Assembly: GCA_002840245.1 (NCBI GenBank) | Contig: PHAA01000018.1 | Coordinates: forward strand, 1-64,000 | From: Firmicutes bacterium HGW-Firmicutes-15 | GTDB lineage: Bacteria > Bacillota > Syntrophomonadia > Syntrophomonadales > Syntrophomonadaceae | DNA: 64,000 nucleotides | Reading direction: 5' to 3' | Shown here: positions 35,824-46,050 of the stretch, piece by piece | Numbering within the stretch: the first letter of the stretch is position 1 | How the letters are laid out: the number at the start of each line of letters is the position of its first letter | Notes under the pieces: generated by a model | Told to the model about the DNA's origin: nothing | Databases searched by the model: none | Seen by the model: only the letters and a program-made list of their open reading frames with translations | Program-made: the position numbers and the translations under genes

Positions 35824-36957
35824 ATGTTCAAACAAAAAATGCTAGCTGGGTTTATAACCTTGGTCATGCTTGTGGCTATGATTCTGCCGGTATATGCTGA
35901 TGAGATCAGCGATCAGCAAAATTTGTTGGAGGAACTCAACCAGCAGATGAACCAGCAGCAGAATAACCTGAATAATGCTAGTAAAGCAGAAAAGACTATA
36001 ATGGGCCAGGTCCAGGGTATAGAAAAGGATGTAAGCAAGACCCAAAAAGAAATTCGTTCCCTGTCGGATCAAGTTAACTACCTGCAAAATAATATCGCTG
36101 TAACCGAAAAACAGATAATCGTGCAGCAGAAGGAAATGGAGAAGCAGGCAAAGTTACTAAGTGACAGGCTGGTTTTTATATATGAACAAGGGGAGAGTTC
36201 TTACCTGGAAGTTCTGCTGTCGGCCAATGATATAAAGGATTTTCTTAGCCGTTTTGATATGCTAAACAGTATTGTGGAGCAGGATAAAGATTTGATCAGC
36301 TCCCTTAATAGTAAAAAAACCGATTTGGATATGAAGAAAAGCGACCTGGAAGTACAGAAGAGAGAACTACAGGTAGCGAAGGAAAGCCAGGAAGGTAAGA
36401 AACAGATTCTGGCATCACAATTAAGCGACAAAAAGCTAGTACTGACAGATGTTCAGCAAGAAAAGGAAAAATTTGCCCAGGCTATGGAAGAGTTGGAGCA
36501 AGCCTCTCGTCAGGCAGAAGCAATGATTCGTAAGCTACAGGGTAACGGCAAAGGGGCACGTATTGGAACTGGATCCTACATCTGGCCGACCCCTGGTTAT
36601 AGCAATATTACTTCACCTTTTGGCATGAGATTTCATCCGATTCTTAAGACTCGCAAATTGCATACCGGCGTTGATATTGGAGCTCCATATGGAGTTGACA
36701 TCTTAGCAGCGGACGGCGGCACTGTGATATTCTCCGGCTGGTTGGGTGCATATGGTCAGGCAATAATCATTGATCACGGAGCCGGGATGTCGACACTCTA
36801 TGGACACCAATCAGAGCTTCTGGTTAGCGAAGGCGAAGGGGTTTTCAAGGGACAGACCATTGGCCGGGTAGGCAGCACCGGTTGGAGTACGGGAGCTCAC
36901 CTTCACTTTGAGGTGCGGATCAACGGAAGCCCTGTCGATCCAATGGGATATGTCTAA
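35824..36957 (+). CDS. EnvC/PcsB-like murein hydrolase (coiled coil + M23 peptidase)
   Basis: 377 aa. Signal peptide (about 1-25, MLAGFITLVMLVAMILPVYA), a Gln-rich coiled coil (about 28-240) of the type that binds FtsX, then an M23 (LytM) domain (about 255-377). Zinc ligands look complete: HTGVDIG supplies His and Asp, and HLHFEV supplies His; therefore it may be an active endopeptidase rather than only an activator like E. coli EnvC. It lies 34 bp after ftsX. Confidence 0.93.
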   Translation: MFKQKMLAGFITLVMLVAMILPVYADEISDQQNLLEELNQQMNQQQNNLNNASKAEKTIMGQVQGIEKDVSKTQKEIRSLSDQVNYLQNNIAVTEKQIIVQQKEMEKQAKLLSDRLVFIYEQGESSYLEVLLSANDIKDFLSRFDMLNSIVEQDKDLISSLNSKKTDLDMKKSDLEVQKRELQVAKESQEGKKQILASQLSDKKLVLTDVQQEKEKFAQAMEELEQASRQAEAMIRKLQGNGKGARIGTGSYIWPTPGYSNITSPFGMRFHPILKTRKLHTGVDIGAPYGVDILAADGGTVIFSGWLGAYGQAIIIDHGAGMSTLYGHQSELLVSEGEGVFKGQTIGRVGSTGWSTGAHLHFEVRINGSPVDPMGYV

Positions 36958-37175
36958 GGTGTGATAAGGGGAAGATTTAGCGCGATGTTTCTTGCCCATG
37001 GTAGTTTGACACATAATGAGAATAAATATGGGTTAGGGTTTTGATTGACAAGATTCTAACCCTCTTATTATTGGGAAATAATTACAGATTATCTGCTGTC
37101 AATTGTTTTCCCTTCCTTATTGAGGTAACATATTAGGGATAGAATTTTAATAATATAGAATATGGTGGTGTGGTA

Positions 37176-38321
37176 TTGAAAGATAATAAAATATTTAGAG
37201 GTTTTACAATTTTCTTCTCCATTCTCGGTCTGCTGGTGTTTTTGAGTGTAGGCTTTGTTTTTGCCACTAACTCTAGCGGATTGAGCAGTATGTTGAGTGT
37301 AATGGGTCTGATAAAAGCAGAGTCTCTCTATACGCCGCACAGTGACAAAATGATTGAAGGGGCTACCGCTGGTATCGTAGCTTCGCTTAATGATCCTTAT
37401 TCAAAATATCTAAACAAGAACCAATGGCAGGAGCTTAAACTGCAACTTAATGCCGAGTTTGGAGGAATAGGAGTTTATGTGGTGGAAATGGAGGGTGGTA
37501 AACTAACCATCGTTTCCCCCATAAAAGGGACGCCTGCAGCTAGGGCAGGCTTAAAGAACGGGGATATTATTACAAAAATAAACGGTGAGAGCGCCGTAGG
37601 CATGAACCAGGATGACGCTGTACAGCTTATGCGAGGTGATCCCGGAACCCAGTTGGAATTGAGTGTTTTCCGGACTGATGATAGCAAAGAATATGATTTT
37701 AAAATTGTTAGAGAAATAATAAATGTTCCATCGGTGGAAGATAAAATAGTAAGTGATATACCTCTCCTCGGCTATATTAAACTTAACCAGTTCCATGCAC
37801 GTTCTGCCCAGGAGATAGCAACTAGCGTGAATAAGATGGAAGACCAGAAAATAAAGGGCTTAATCCTGGATTTAAGGGATAATGGGGGAGGCGACTTTGA
37901 TGCCGCTTTGGCGATTGCTGATATTTTCCTGGATAAACAGGAAGTAGTAAGCGTCAAAGATGCGAAGGGCGTGGAAACAGTCCATAATGCAGGGGTGGGG
38001 AGTTACAATGCTCCTTTGATAGTACTTGTAAATAAAAATAGTGCGAGCGCCTCTGAGATTCTGGCCGGAGCTTTGCAAGACAACGGGCGAGCCGTCCTGG
38101 TAGGGGAAAAGACTTACGGAAAAGGCTTGGTGCAGACTGTTTATCCCTTGCGCGATGGGGGTGCACTCAAGCTTACAACCCAGAAATACTTTACTCCTAA
38201 AGGAACTGATATTAACCAAATTGGAATAAACCCTGATCATGTGGTTACAAATCCTGATAAGGGTAATAAAGATCTGCAATTAGAGAGAGCGATAGAACTG
38301 CTAAAGCAAAAAACGCAATAA
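37176..38321 (+). CDS. Carboxy-terminal processing protease (S41, CtpA/CtpB-like)
   Basis: 381 aa from TTG 37176 (GGTGG 7 nt before it). Membrane anchor (about 8-30), PDZ domain (about 90-165, GGIGVYVVEMEGGKLTI), then the S41 domain with catalytic Ser in NKNSASASEILAGAL and Lys in GEKTYGKG. It degrades or processes extracytoplasmic proteins. In B. subtilis the same order ftsE-ftsX-ctpB-minJ is found, where CtpB acts in sporulation signalling; a similar role here is inference. Confidence 0.93.
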   Translation: MKDNKIFRGFTIFFSILGLLVFLSVGFVFATNSSGLSSMLSVMGLIKAESLYTPHSDKMIEGATAGIVASLNDPYSKYLNKNQWQELKLQLNAEFGGIGVYVVEMEGGKLTIVSPIKGTPAARAGLKNGDIITKINGESAVGMNQDDAVQLMRGDPGTQLELSVFRTDDSKEYDFKIVREIINVPSVEDKIVSDIPLLGYIKLNQFHARSAQEIATSVNKMEDQKIKGLILDLRDNGGGDFDAALAIADIFLDKQEVVSVKDAKGVETVHNAGVGSYNAPLIVLVNKNSASASEILAGALQDNGRAVLVGEKTYGKGLVQTVYPLRDGGALKLTTQKYFTPKGTDINQIGINPDHVVTNPDKGNKDLQLERAIELLKQKTQ

Positions 38322-38345
38322 CCCTCGATTGACGGAGGTGTTGGG

Positions 38346-39599
38346 ATGGAATTGGTATTATTCATCCTTGAGGAGATGGGGCGAGTGTTGGGAGATAATC
38401 TGACATCGCCCTCTTTTCTATTGATATACTTACTCCTGTTTGGCCTTGTAACTTGGCAATACCAGCGTTTACAAAAAATGTCCGAATTCCTGCTGCAGGG
38501 CCGAAAAAATCTTTATCTGCGATCAGCTTTGGTTTCCACAACCTTTGGAATAATAGGTGGTATACTAGGGAGCATCTTATTGGTTTTTCTCGGAATTGAC
38601 TTGGCTGGAATAGGTATAAGCCAGTTGTGGTTAGTGGCCATTGTTTTAATGCTCATTCAACCTCGTTTCCTGTGCTTTGCTTATGGCGCAGGATTACTTT
38701 CTATCAGCAACTTGCTGTTTGCTTATCCGGATATAAGCATACCCCAGCTCATGGGGTTAGTGGCTGTATTACACTTGGTGGAAAGCCTTTTAATACTGGC
38801 GAATGGATCCTATAGGCCCTTTCCAGTTTATATAAAAAAGAATGGACAATTGCGGGGCGGGTTTAATCTTCAGTCGTTTTGGCCGATTCCCCTGGTGGCC
38901 TTACTGGGGGTAGGTGTTATTGATCCTCTGGGTGGGATATCTATGCCAGATTGGTGGCCGTTACTCAGGGATTCTGCACGATTTACGGAGGGTCAGACCT
39001 ATGCCCTCTTGCCGGTAATGGCCGTACTGGGGTATGGGGAGATCAGCACCACCCAAACTCCTTACCAAACCACCCGAAAATCCTCCCTGCATCTATTTAT
39101 ATTTAGTCTGGTTCTTCTGGCTCTGTCCGTATTAGCTTCGCGTTGGGTATTATTTCTGCCGATAGCGGCTATATTTAGCCCTCTAGGCCATGAGCTGGTA
39201 ATTTGGCTGGGTATGCGGGCTGAGAATCGGACACCTATCTATGTGCCGTCAGAGAGAGGTATTCGGGTCTTGGACGTTCTGCCGGGTTCTCCTGTAAACC
39301 GGGCGGGTTTGCGATCGCGGGATGTCATTTTAACGCTAAACGGGGAAATTACAAATCACTTTTCTGTTCTACAGGAATTATTGAACTGCGGATGCCAAGA
39401 GATGGTTTTAGAGATTAAGCGAGGGAAAAATATCTTCAAGCTACCGTTGCATAGAAGTCCGGATCAAGACCTGGGTATAATCCCGGTGCCGGAAAATAAT
39501 GCCCCTCGGTACCTCACCATAAGCGAAGATGGCATTTTCAGCACCGCCCTGAGAATATGGAGAAGAATTAAAAGTGTTCACCTTTTACCACCAAAATGA
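38346..39599 (+). CDS. MinJ-like PDZ membrane protein
   Basis: 417 aa. About seven membrane helices in the first 270 residues and a C-terminal PDZ domain (about 300-380, containing GIRVLDVLPGSPVNRAGLRSR with normal spacing). B. subtilis MinJ has this same layout, size and position after ctpB; there it links DivIVA to MinD and places the division site. Sequence identity could not be measured here, so the name rests on architecture and gene order. It follows ctpA by 24 bp and precedes a twin P-loop ATPase. Confidence 0.75.
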   Translation: MELVLFILEEMGRVLGDNLTSPSFLLIYLLLFGLVTWQYQRLQKMSEFLLQGRKNLYLRSALVSTTFGIIGGILGSILLVFLGIDLAGIGISQLWLVAIVLMLIQPRFLCFAYGAGLLSISNLLFAYPDISIPQLMGLVAVLHLVESLLILANGSYRPFPVYIKKNGQLRGGFNLQSFWPIPLVALLGVGVIDPLGGISMPDWWPLLRDSARFTEGQTYALLPVMAVLGYGEISTTQTPYQTTRKSSLHLFIFSLVLLALSVLASRWVLFLPIAAIFSPLGHELVIWLGMRAENRTPIYVPSERGIRVLDVLPGSPVNRAGLRSRDVILTLNGEITNHFSVLQELLNCGCQEMVLEIKRGKNIFKLPLHRSPDQDLGIIPVPENNAPRYLTISEDGIFSTALRIWRRIKSVHLLPPK

Positions 39600-39635
39600 A
39601 TATGCTAAGAGAAACAACTGGGAAGAGGTGTAAGG

Positions 39636-40706
39636 GTGAACAACCGGGGAACAACTCGTTATGTATTTGCCAGTAGCCATACCAGCCAGGGTTTCTATAC
39701 ATTTATTCCGGAACTGGTGAACGGTCTGGGAAAAGTATATATTTTAAAAGGTGCTCCAGGGTCAGGGAAATCTACCTTCATTAGGTTACTGGGGGAAGTG
39801 ATGTCACAACAGGGCTATGATGTGGAATTCTGGGTGTCCGCCCTGGATCCCGTAACTCCTGATGGGGTATATATTGCTCATTTTAATGCAGCGGTTATTA
39901 ATGGAAGCCTGCCCCAGCCCATTGACCCTAAGTATCCAGGGGTTCGGGAAATTATTATAAACCTGGGCGAATACTGGGATCAAGCTGTCATTGAGCAACG
40001 CCAAAGACAGATCATAGAACAGATAGACCAGGCAGATAAGTTTGATAGCCAGTTATGCATCATTCTTAAAGAGGCAAGCCGGGTCAAGGAAGAAATCAGA
40101 ATTGCCAACGCTTCACATTTGAACATGGAAAAGATAGAGCAGCTTATTAAGAAAATCTCATTGGATATCATGGAAAACCGTCCTGGTGAAAAGCATTATT
40201 TTGCGGGGGTTATTACTGCGGATGGTTTGGTAGATTATATAAACGAGCTAAGCGCGGACTGCAAGAAAAGATACATCTTCAAAGGTCCTTCAGGCAGCGG
40301 CAAGTCCACAGTTATTTGTGAATTAGCCCGTGAGGCCAAGAAGAAAGGCTATTTTTTGGAATATTATCACTGCGGCTTGGAAGTGGAGTATCTAGTCATG
40401 GTTGTAATCCGTAATTTACAACTGGCACTGATTGAAGCTGGCCATGTAGAAGTGGCCTTAATACCAGGAGATATAGTGGTTGATATGACCTTGTATTTGG
40501 ACAGCTACGATTCTGACCAGGTGGCGGTCCAGAGCAGCGAGGCTTATCGCCGGTTCGAAGCCTTGCTCCTGCAAGCTCAACAGGAACTGGAAAATAGCCA
40601 TCTGGCCAATCGAGAAATTAAGAAAATATATGCTTCAGCTATGGATTTTGAACGCTTGGATAGCAAACGTCAAGAAATAGCCGAGGAGATATTGAACCGA
40701 GTTTAA
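39636..40706 (+). CDS. Twin P-loop ATPase of unknown role (PRK06851-like)
   Basis: 356 aa starting with GTG 39636 (AAGAGGTG upstream). Two Walker A motifs, GAPGSGKST (about residue 40) and GPSGSGKST (about 223), show an internal duplication; the halves are separated by a charged helical segment (about 120-185). I know it only as an uncharacterised Firmicutes family. It is soluble, with no membrane helix. It ends 25 bp before the SOS promoter of uvrB, so it closes the ftsE-minJ group. Confidence 0.8.
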   Translation: MNNRGTTRYVFASSHTSQGFYTFIPELVNGLGKVYILKGAPGSGKSTFIRLLGEVMSQQGYDVEFWVSALDPVTPDGVYIAHFNAAVINGSLPQPIDPKYPGVREIIINLGEYWDQAVIEQRQRQIIEQIDQADKFDSQLCIILKEASRVKEEIRIANASHLNMEKIEQLIKKISLDIMENRPGEKHYFAGVITADGLVDYINELSADCKKRYIFKGPSGSGKSTVICELAREAKKKGYFLEYYHCGLEVEYLVMVVIRNLQLALIEAGHVEVALIPGDIVVDMTLYLDSYDSDQVAVQSSEAYRRFEALLLQAQQELENSHLANREIKKIYASAMDFERLDSKRQEIAEEILNRV

Positions 40707-40730
40707 ATAAGTGATTAATCTAGGAACATC

Positions 40731-40759
40731 TTGCAACCTGAGAACACATGTTCTATAAT
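40731..40759 (+). promoter_or_regulatory. SOS promoter with LexA (DinR) box for uvrBA
   Basis: -35 TTGCAA (40731-40736), 17-bp spacer, -10 TATAAT (40754-40759). The spacer holds AGAACACATGTTCT (40741-40754), a palindrome that fits the Firmicutes LexA box (GAAC-N4-GTTC). Repressor binding would block the promoter directly. Confidence 0.85.
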
Positions 40760-40763
40760 ATAG

Positions 40764-41079
40764 TCAGTTTCGCAGTAGACTGATTATATGCAGCAGCAAA
40801 TAAACTGATGACATTCCCCTATAACACTAACCGGGAGAACGGGTTTTTGCTGTTGAGCGAAGTTGGGTTGACAAATTCAGCAATTCTGCCAGCTCCAGGC
40901 TGCTAAGGTGTGGGGACACACCTCCAAGGAGGAATGTCCCCACACCTTAGCTGATGGGAGCATGCAGAATTACTGAATCTGTTATCCCCAGATTACAGTC
41001 AACATCTAACACCCGGTCCCCTTATATCTCAGTGCTTCGGAAGTTTGTTGCGCATAATCCATTAACTGCGAAAGCTGAG
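40764..41079. mobile_element. Foldback element A (MITE-like, about 316 bp)
   Basis: Two diverged inverted arms of about 125 bp (40764-40896 and 40955-41079), with ends TCAGTTTCGCAGT and ACTGCGAAAGCTGAG, around a REP-like hairpin (40903-40950). The same arms occur at 48483-48598 and 49085-49223 in the opposite order. No protein is encoded. It starts 5 bp after the -10 box of the SOS promoter. Flanking duplications of target sequence are not clear. Confidence 0.8.
40903..40950. repeat. REP-like hairpin in the centre of element A
   Basis: CTAAGGTGTGGGGACA (40903-40918) and TGTCCCCACACCTTAG (40935-40950) are perfect 16-bp inverted repeats; inside, CCTCC and GGAGG form a second stem. Similar in layout to the palindrome at 7148-7181. 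Confidence 0.85.
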
Positions 41080-41158
41080 CAATATAAATATGATATACAA
41101 CGGTATAGTATAATAATACCAAGCAATAATAAATTTAGACTTATCCAAAGGAGTAATC

Positions 41159-43150
41159 ATGAATGAGTTTCGAATAAATTCTGATTATATACCCACCGGC
41201 GACCAGCCTCAGGCTATCCAAAGACTGGTGCAGGGCTTAAAGCAAGGGTATCGGGATCAAACCCTTTTGGGCGTAACCGGTTCTGGTAAAACATTTACCA
41301 TGGCTCAGGTCATCCAGAAAGTGCAAAGACCTACCCTGATTATGGCTCCCAATAAAACCCTGGCTGGGCAGCTGTACTCAGAATTTAAACAGTTTTTCCC
41401 GGATAATGCGGTGGAGTATTTTATCAGTTATTATGACTACTATCAGCCCGAGGCTTATTTACCGCAATCGGATACCTATATCGAAAAGGACTCTTCTATA
41501 AATGATGAGATAGACAAGTTCCGCCATTCGGCAACCGCTTCGCTTTTAGAAAGGCGTGATGTCATCATAGTAGCCAGCGTTTCCTGCATCTATGGATTAG
41601 GTGCACCGCAGGACTATTATGAGATGGCTATTTCCTTGCGACCTCAGATGCAGATACCTCGGGACGTGATGCTCCGGAGACTGGTGGAAAACCATTATGA
41701 AAGAAATGAAACCACTTTCTTCCGAGGTAATTTTCGGGTACGGGGAGATGTAGTGGAGATATTTCCTGCATCGTCTGGGGAGAACGCCCTAAGAGTTGAG
41801 TTCTTCGGTGACGAGATCGAACGTATAATTGAGTTTAAACCATTGACAGGAGAAATACTGGGGAAACAGATACATGCTTTGATATTTCCGGCCTCCCACT
41901 TTGTAACTACCCGGGACAAGATGTTGTCTGCCACCAGTGAAATAGAAAACGAACTGGCCCTACAGTTAGAAAAATTTAAACTGGAGGGTAAATTACTAGA
42001 AGCCCAACGTATAGAACAGAGAACCCGCTACGACCTGGAAATGATAAGGGAAATTGGTTATTGTAAAGGCATTGAGAACTACTCCCGCTACGTTACTGGG
42101 CGGCTTCCGGGTGAACCACCTTATACCTTGATAGATTTCTTCCCGGAGGATATGCTGCTTTTTATGGATGAATCGCACATCTCCGTATCCCAGGTAAGGG
42201 GGATGTATGCAGGGGACCGTTCACGCAAGGAGAACCTGGTGGGATATGGCTTCCGCCTTCCTTCGGCTCTGGACAACCGTCCCCTGCAATTTGGTGAGTT
42301 TGACGAGAAGATTAAGCAGGTCATCTATGTTAGCGCTACACCTGGTGATTATGAAATAGAGAAGAGCGTCCAAGTGGTTGAGCAGGTAATAAGGCCTACT
42401 GGTCTACTGGACCCGGAGATAGAGGTGCGGCCCACCCTGAATCAGATTGATGATTTAATGGCCGAGATTCGGGAAAGGGTAGAGAAGGGCTACAGGGTGC
42501 TGGTTACCACCCTGACCAAGAGGATGTCTGAGGATTTATGTGATTATTTTGCCGATGTGGGAATTAAGGTGCGTTATATGCACTCGGATATACAGGCACT
42601 GGAGCGCATGCAGATACTACGGGAACTGCGCAGCGGCTTATTTGACGTGCTCATTGGCATCAACCTTTTGCGGGAAGGGCTGGATTTGCCAGAGGTTGCT
42701 CTGGTAGCAATCCTGGATGCGGACAAGGAAGGGTTCTTACGTTCGAGTAGGTCTCTGATCCAGACCACCGGGCGAGCAGCTCGCAATGTTGATGGCAAGG
42801 TAATCATGTATGCCGATAAAATTACTCCCTCGATGCGCCAGGCCATAGATGAAACCAGCCGCCGCCGGGCCAAACAATTGGCTCACAATCAAGAGCACAA
42901 CATAACTCCGGAAACGATTAAGAAGGCGGTGCATGCGGCTATTGAGGCTACGGTAGCCGAAGAACCGGCAGATTATAATGTCTCTACCTTTACCGGACTG
43001 AGCAAGGAAGAGAGAACCCGTTTAGCGGTAGACATTGAGATGGAGATGCGTAAAGCGGCGGAGGCCTTAGAGTTCGAAAGAGCCGCCCAGCTGCGGGATA
43101 TGATCCGCGAACTTAACCTGCCGCCTAAGAAGAAAAGGAAGAAACGATAG
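41159..43150 (+). CDS. uvrB: Excinuclease ABC subunit B
   Basis: 663 aa. Helicase-like damage verifier in nucleotide excision repair. Walker [13 protein letters not shown] near residue 40, the beta-hairpin region [13 protein letters not shown], helicase motifs to [12 protein letters not shown], and the C-terminal UVR motif ([17 protein letters not shown]) that binds UvrC. AAAGGAG precedes the ATG. uvrA follows after 38 bp. Expected to be induced by DNA damage through the LexA box, but the leader contains element A. Confidence 0.98.
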   Translation: MNEFRINSDYIPTGDQPQAIQRLVQGLKQGYRDQTLLGVTGSGKTFTMAQVIQKVQRPTLIMAPNKTLAGQLYSEFKQFFPDNAVEYFISYYDYYQPEAYLPQSDTYIEKDSSINDEIDKFRHSATASLLERRDVIIVASVSCIYGLGAPQDYYEMAISLRPQMQIPRDVMLRRLVENHYERNETTFFRGNFRVRGDVVEIFPASSGENALRVEFFGDEIERIIEFKPLTGEILGKQIHALIFPASHFVTTRDKMLSATSEIENELALQLEKFKLEGKLLEAQRIEQRTRYDLEMIREIGYCKGIENYSRYVTGRLPGEPPYTLIDFFPEDMLLFMDESHISVSQVRGMYAGDRSRKENLVGYGFRLPSALDNRPLQFGEFDEKIKQVIYVSATPGDYEIEKSVQVVEQVIRPTGLLDPEIEVRPTLNQIDDLMAEIRERVEKGYRVLVTTLTKRMSEDLCDYFADVGIKVRYMHSDIQALERMQILRELRSGLFDVLIGINLLREGLDLPEVALVAILDADKEGFLRSSRSLIQTTGRAARNVDGKVIMYADKITPSMRQAIDETSRRRAKQLAHNQEHNITPETIKKAVHAAIEATVAEEPADYNVSTFTGLSKEERTRLAVDIEMEMRKAAEALEFERAAQLRDMIRELNLPPKKKRKKR

Positions 43151-43188
43151 ATGCGAACGAACGCAGCAATTAAAAAGGACGGTTAAAC

Positions 43189-46011
43189 ATGAAGGATTAC
43201 ATTTTTGTAAAAGGTGCGCGGGAGCACAACTTAAAAAACATAGATATTACCATACCCAGGGACAAGCTGGTGGTATTCACAGGGGTCTCGGGGTCGGGCA
43301 AATCCAGCCTAGCCTTTGATACCATATACAGCGAAGGGCAGAGACGCTATGTAGAATCTCTGTCCACCTATGCGCGGCAATTCCTAGGGCAAATGGACAA
43401 GCCGGATGTTGATTATATAGAAGGGCTTTCCCCTTCCATTTCTATTGATCAGAAAACGACATCTCATAATCCTCGCTCCACGGTAGGAACTGTAACTGAA
43501 ATCTACGATTATCTGCGACTTTTATTCGCTCGGGTGGGTAGACCGCATTGTCCCCACTGCCAGCTTCCCATAAGTCGGCAGACCGTTGACCAAGTAGTCG
43601 ATACGGTTGAAGCCTTAACACAGGGTAGTCGCATAAAGATTTTGGCTCCGATTATCAAAGGGCAGAAGGGTGAACATCGGAAAATCCTGCAGAATCTGTT
43701 CAAAGACGGATTTGTAAGAGTTATGGTGGACGGTTACGAATACACCTCGGATGAGGAAATCGAGCTGGCTAAAAATAAAAAACACGATATTAGCGCTGTA
43801 GTTGACCGATTGGTGATAAAGGAAGGCATCCGCAGCAGGCTGGCGGAATCGTTGGAACTAGCCTTTGAACTGAGCGAAGGGATTGTAGTGGTGCAGCTTT
43901 TGCAAGAGGATGGGGTTGATAAGGACATGCTTTTCAGCCGAGATTTCGCCTGCCCGGATTGCGGGTTCAGTTTACCGGAATTAAGCCCTCGCATGTTCTC
44001 TTTTAATAGTCCCTTCGGAGCCTGTCCAGAATGTGATGGGCTGGGGGAGAAGCGGGAGATAGACCCGGCTTTGGTTCTGGAAATGGATATGAGCCTGGAA
44101 GAAGGGGCGGTTATCCCCTGGTCTATTAGTTCCCATAATTATTTCAAGCAAATACTTTTAGGGATGAGCGAAAAATACGGTATCCCCATGGACCAGCCCC
44201 TGGATACGCTGAGTCCGAAACAAATAAATATATTGCTATATGGTAACCATGGGGAACATTTTAAAATCAACTATACCAATTCCTACGGAGAGACAGGATC
44301 TTTTCGAACTAGTTTTGAAGGGGTTATCAACACCCTAAAACGCCGTTATCATGAAACCAAGTCAGAACAATCACGGGAAGAGATGGAAAAGTACATGACT
44401 ATCAGCCTGTGTCCTGGCTGTCAGGGTAAACGCTTGCGTCCAGAAATATTAGCAGTTTCACTGGGAGGAAGGTCAATCGCTGAGATAACGTCAATGGCGG
44501 TACGGAACATGATGGATTTTTTTGCTGATTTACAGATGGATGAACGCGAGACTTATATCGGTCTTCAAGTCATTAAGGCAATCCGGGAGCGACTGCGCTT
44601 CCTCATCGACGTGGGTCTGGATTACTTGACTCTGGATCGTTCGGCCGGCAGTCTTTCTGGGGGTGAAGCCCAGAGAATCAGGCTGGCTACCCAGGTGGGC
44701 TCCAGCTTGGTAGGGGTCTTATATGTCCTAGACGAACCTAGTATTGGACTACATCCGCGTGACAACGAACGTTTGTTGACTACATTAAAACGGCTGCGGG
44801 ATTTGGGCAATACTGTGATTGTAGTGGAGCACGATGAAGAGACCATTCGCAGCGCCGATTATATTGTGGATATAGGCCCATTGGCAGGGATTCACGGTGG
44901 AGAAGTGGTGGCGGTCGGGACTGTAGACGAGGTCATGCAAGCCCCGCGTTCCCTCACCGGTCAGTACCTTTCGGGGGCCTTGGATATAGAAGTTCCATCC
45001 CGCAGGCGGGAAGGCAACGGTAAAAATCTGTTTATTCGAGGTGCACGGGAACATAATCTGAAAAACATAGATATTAGCATTCCTTTAGGAGAAATGGTAG
45101 TTATAACCGGGGTATCAGGTTCGGGGAAGAGCACCCTGGTGGAAGACATTATCTACCCTGCGCTAATGAAAAAGTTTCATGGCAGCAGATATCGCACCGG
45201 TTTACACGACGCTATAGAAGGATTTAACCATCTGGACAAGGTGATAAATATTGATCAGTCGCCCATTGGCAGGACTCCTCGATCGAATCCTGCTACTTAT
45301 ACGGGAGCCTTTGATAGCGTTCGGGATCTCTTTGCAGATACGGCTGAATCACGTGTCAGAGGATATAAACCGGGACGATTCAGCTTCAATGTGCGGGGCG
45401 GGCGTTGTGAGGCCTGTTCTGGGGATGGGATTATTAAGATTGAAATGCACTTCTTGCCGGATGTTTATATTCCTTGTGAGGTATGCAAGGGCAAACGTTA
45501 TAATCGCGAAACTCTGGAGGTTAAGTACAAAGGAAAAACTATTTCTGATGTTCTGAATATGACAGTAGATGAAGGAGTAGAATTTTTCGCTAGTATCCCT
45601 CGGATAGAACGTAAGCTAAAAGTATTGAAGGACGTGGGCCTGGGCTATATTAAGCTGGGTCAGCCTGCGCCAACTCTCTCCGGGGGAGAGGCTCAAAGGG
45701 TAAAGCTGTCCACTGAACTCTCTAAGCGTTCTCTGGGCAGGAACCTATATATACTGGATGAGCCCACTACCGGTTTGCATAAGGAGGATATAAAGCATTT
45801 GCTGGGGGTCTTAAACCGTCTGGTAGATGCCGGTAATTCAATCGTTATCATAGAACACAATTTGGATGTCATTAAATCAGCTGATCATATTATTGATCTG
45901 GGGCCGGAAGGCGGGGAAAAAGGCGGAGAGATCATAGCCCTGGGTACCCCAGAAGAAATCGCCAGTCACCCGCTTTCATATACCGGAAGATACCTGCAAA
46001 AAGTATTATAA
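43189..46011 (+). CDS. uvrA: Excinuclease ABC subunit A
   Basis: 940 aa. Two ABC ATPase halves ([15 protein letters not shown] near residue 33 and [15 protein letters not shown] near 640) and two zinc modules (CPDCGFS...CPEC and CEACSGDG...CEVC). It finds damage and loads UvrB. It lies between uvrB and uvrC in the same direction. Confidence 0.98.
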   Translation: MKDYIFVKGAREHNLKNIDITIPRDKLVVFTGVSGSGKSSLAFDTIYSEGQRRYVESLSTYARQFLGQMDKPDVDYIEGLSPSISIDQKTTSHNPRSTVGTVTEIYDYLRLLFARVGRPHCPHCQLPISRQTVDQVVDTVEALTQGSRIKILAPIIKGQKGEHRKILQNLFKDGFVRVMVDGYEYTSDEEIELAKNKKHDISAVVDRLVIKEGIRSRLAESLELAFELSEGIVVVQLLQEDGVDKDMLFSRDFACPDCGFSLPELSPRMFSFNSPFGACPECDGLGEKREIDPALVLEMDMSLEEGAVIPWSISSHNYFKQILLGMSEKYGIPMDQPLDTLSPKQINILLYGNHGEHFKINYTNSYGETGSFRTSFEGVINTLKRRYHETKSEQSREEMEKYMTISLCPGCQGKRLRPEILAVSLGGRSIAEITSMAVRNMMDFFADLQMDERETYIGLQVIKAIRERLRFLIDVGLDYLTLDRSAGSLSGGEAQRIRLATQVGSSLVGVLYVLDEPSIGLHPRDNERLLTTLKRLRDLGNTVIVVEHDEETIRSADYIVDIGPLAGIHGGEVVAVGTVDEVMQAPRSLTGQYLSGALDIEVPSRRREGNGKNLFIRGAREHNLKNIDISIPLGEMVVITGVSGSGKSTLVEDIIYPALMKKFHGSRYRTGLHDAIEGFNHLDKVINIDQSPIGRTPRSNPATYTGAFDSVRDLFADTAESRVRGYKPGRFSFNVRGGRCEACSGDGIIKIEMHFLPDVYIPCEVCKGKRYNRETLEVKYKGKTISDVLNMTVDEGVEFFASIPRIERKLKVLKDVGLGYIKLGQPAPTLSGGEAQRVKLSTELSKRSLGRNLYILDEPTTGLHKEDIKHLLGVLNRLVDAGNSIVIIEHNLDVIKSADHIIDLGPEGGEKGGEIIALGTPEEIASHPLSYTGRYLQKVL

Positions 46012-46050
46012 CTACCCCAGATATACCCTTTGTCGGAAGGAAATGATCTT

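Larger units (their letters stand above)
40707..41158. other. 452-bp intergenic region holding an SOS promoter and foldback element A
   Basis: Contains the promoter/LexA box (40731-40759), foldback element A (40764-41079), and about 80 bp of A+T-rich sequence with a possible TATAAT (41109-41114) and the SD AAAGGAG of uvrB. No gene seen. Confidence 0.8.

Noticed and set aside
40954-41166. Seventy-codon frame running into uvrB
   Set aside because: It follows the right arm of element A and has no SD; explained by the repeat.
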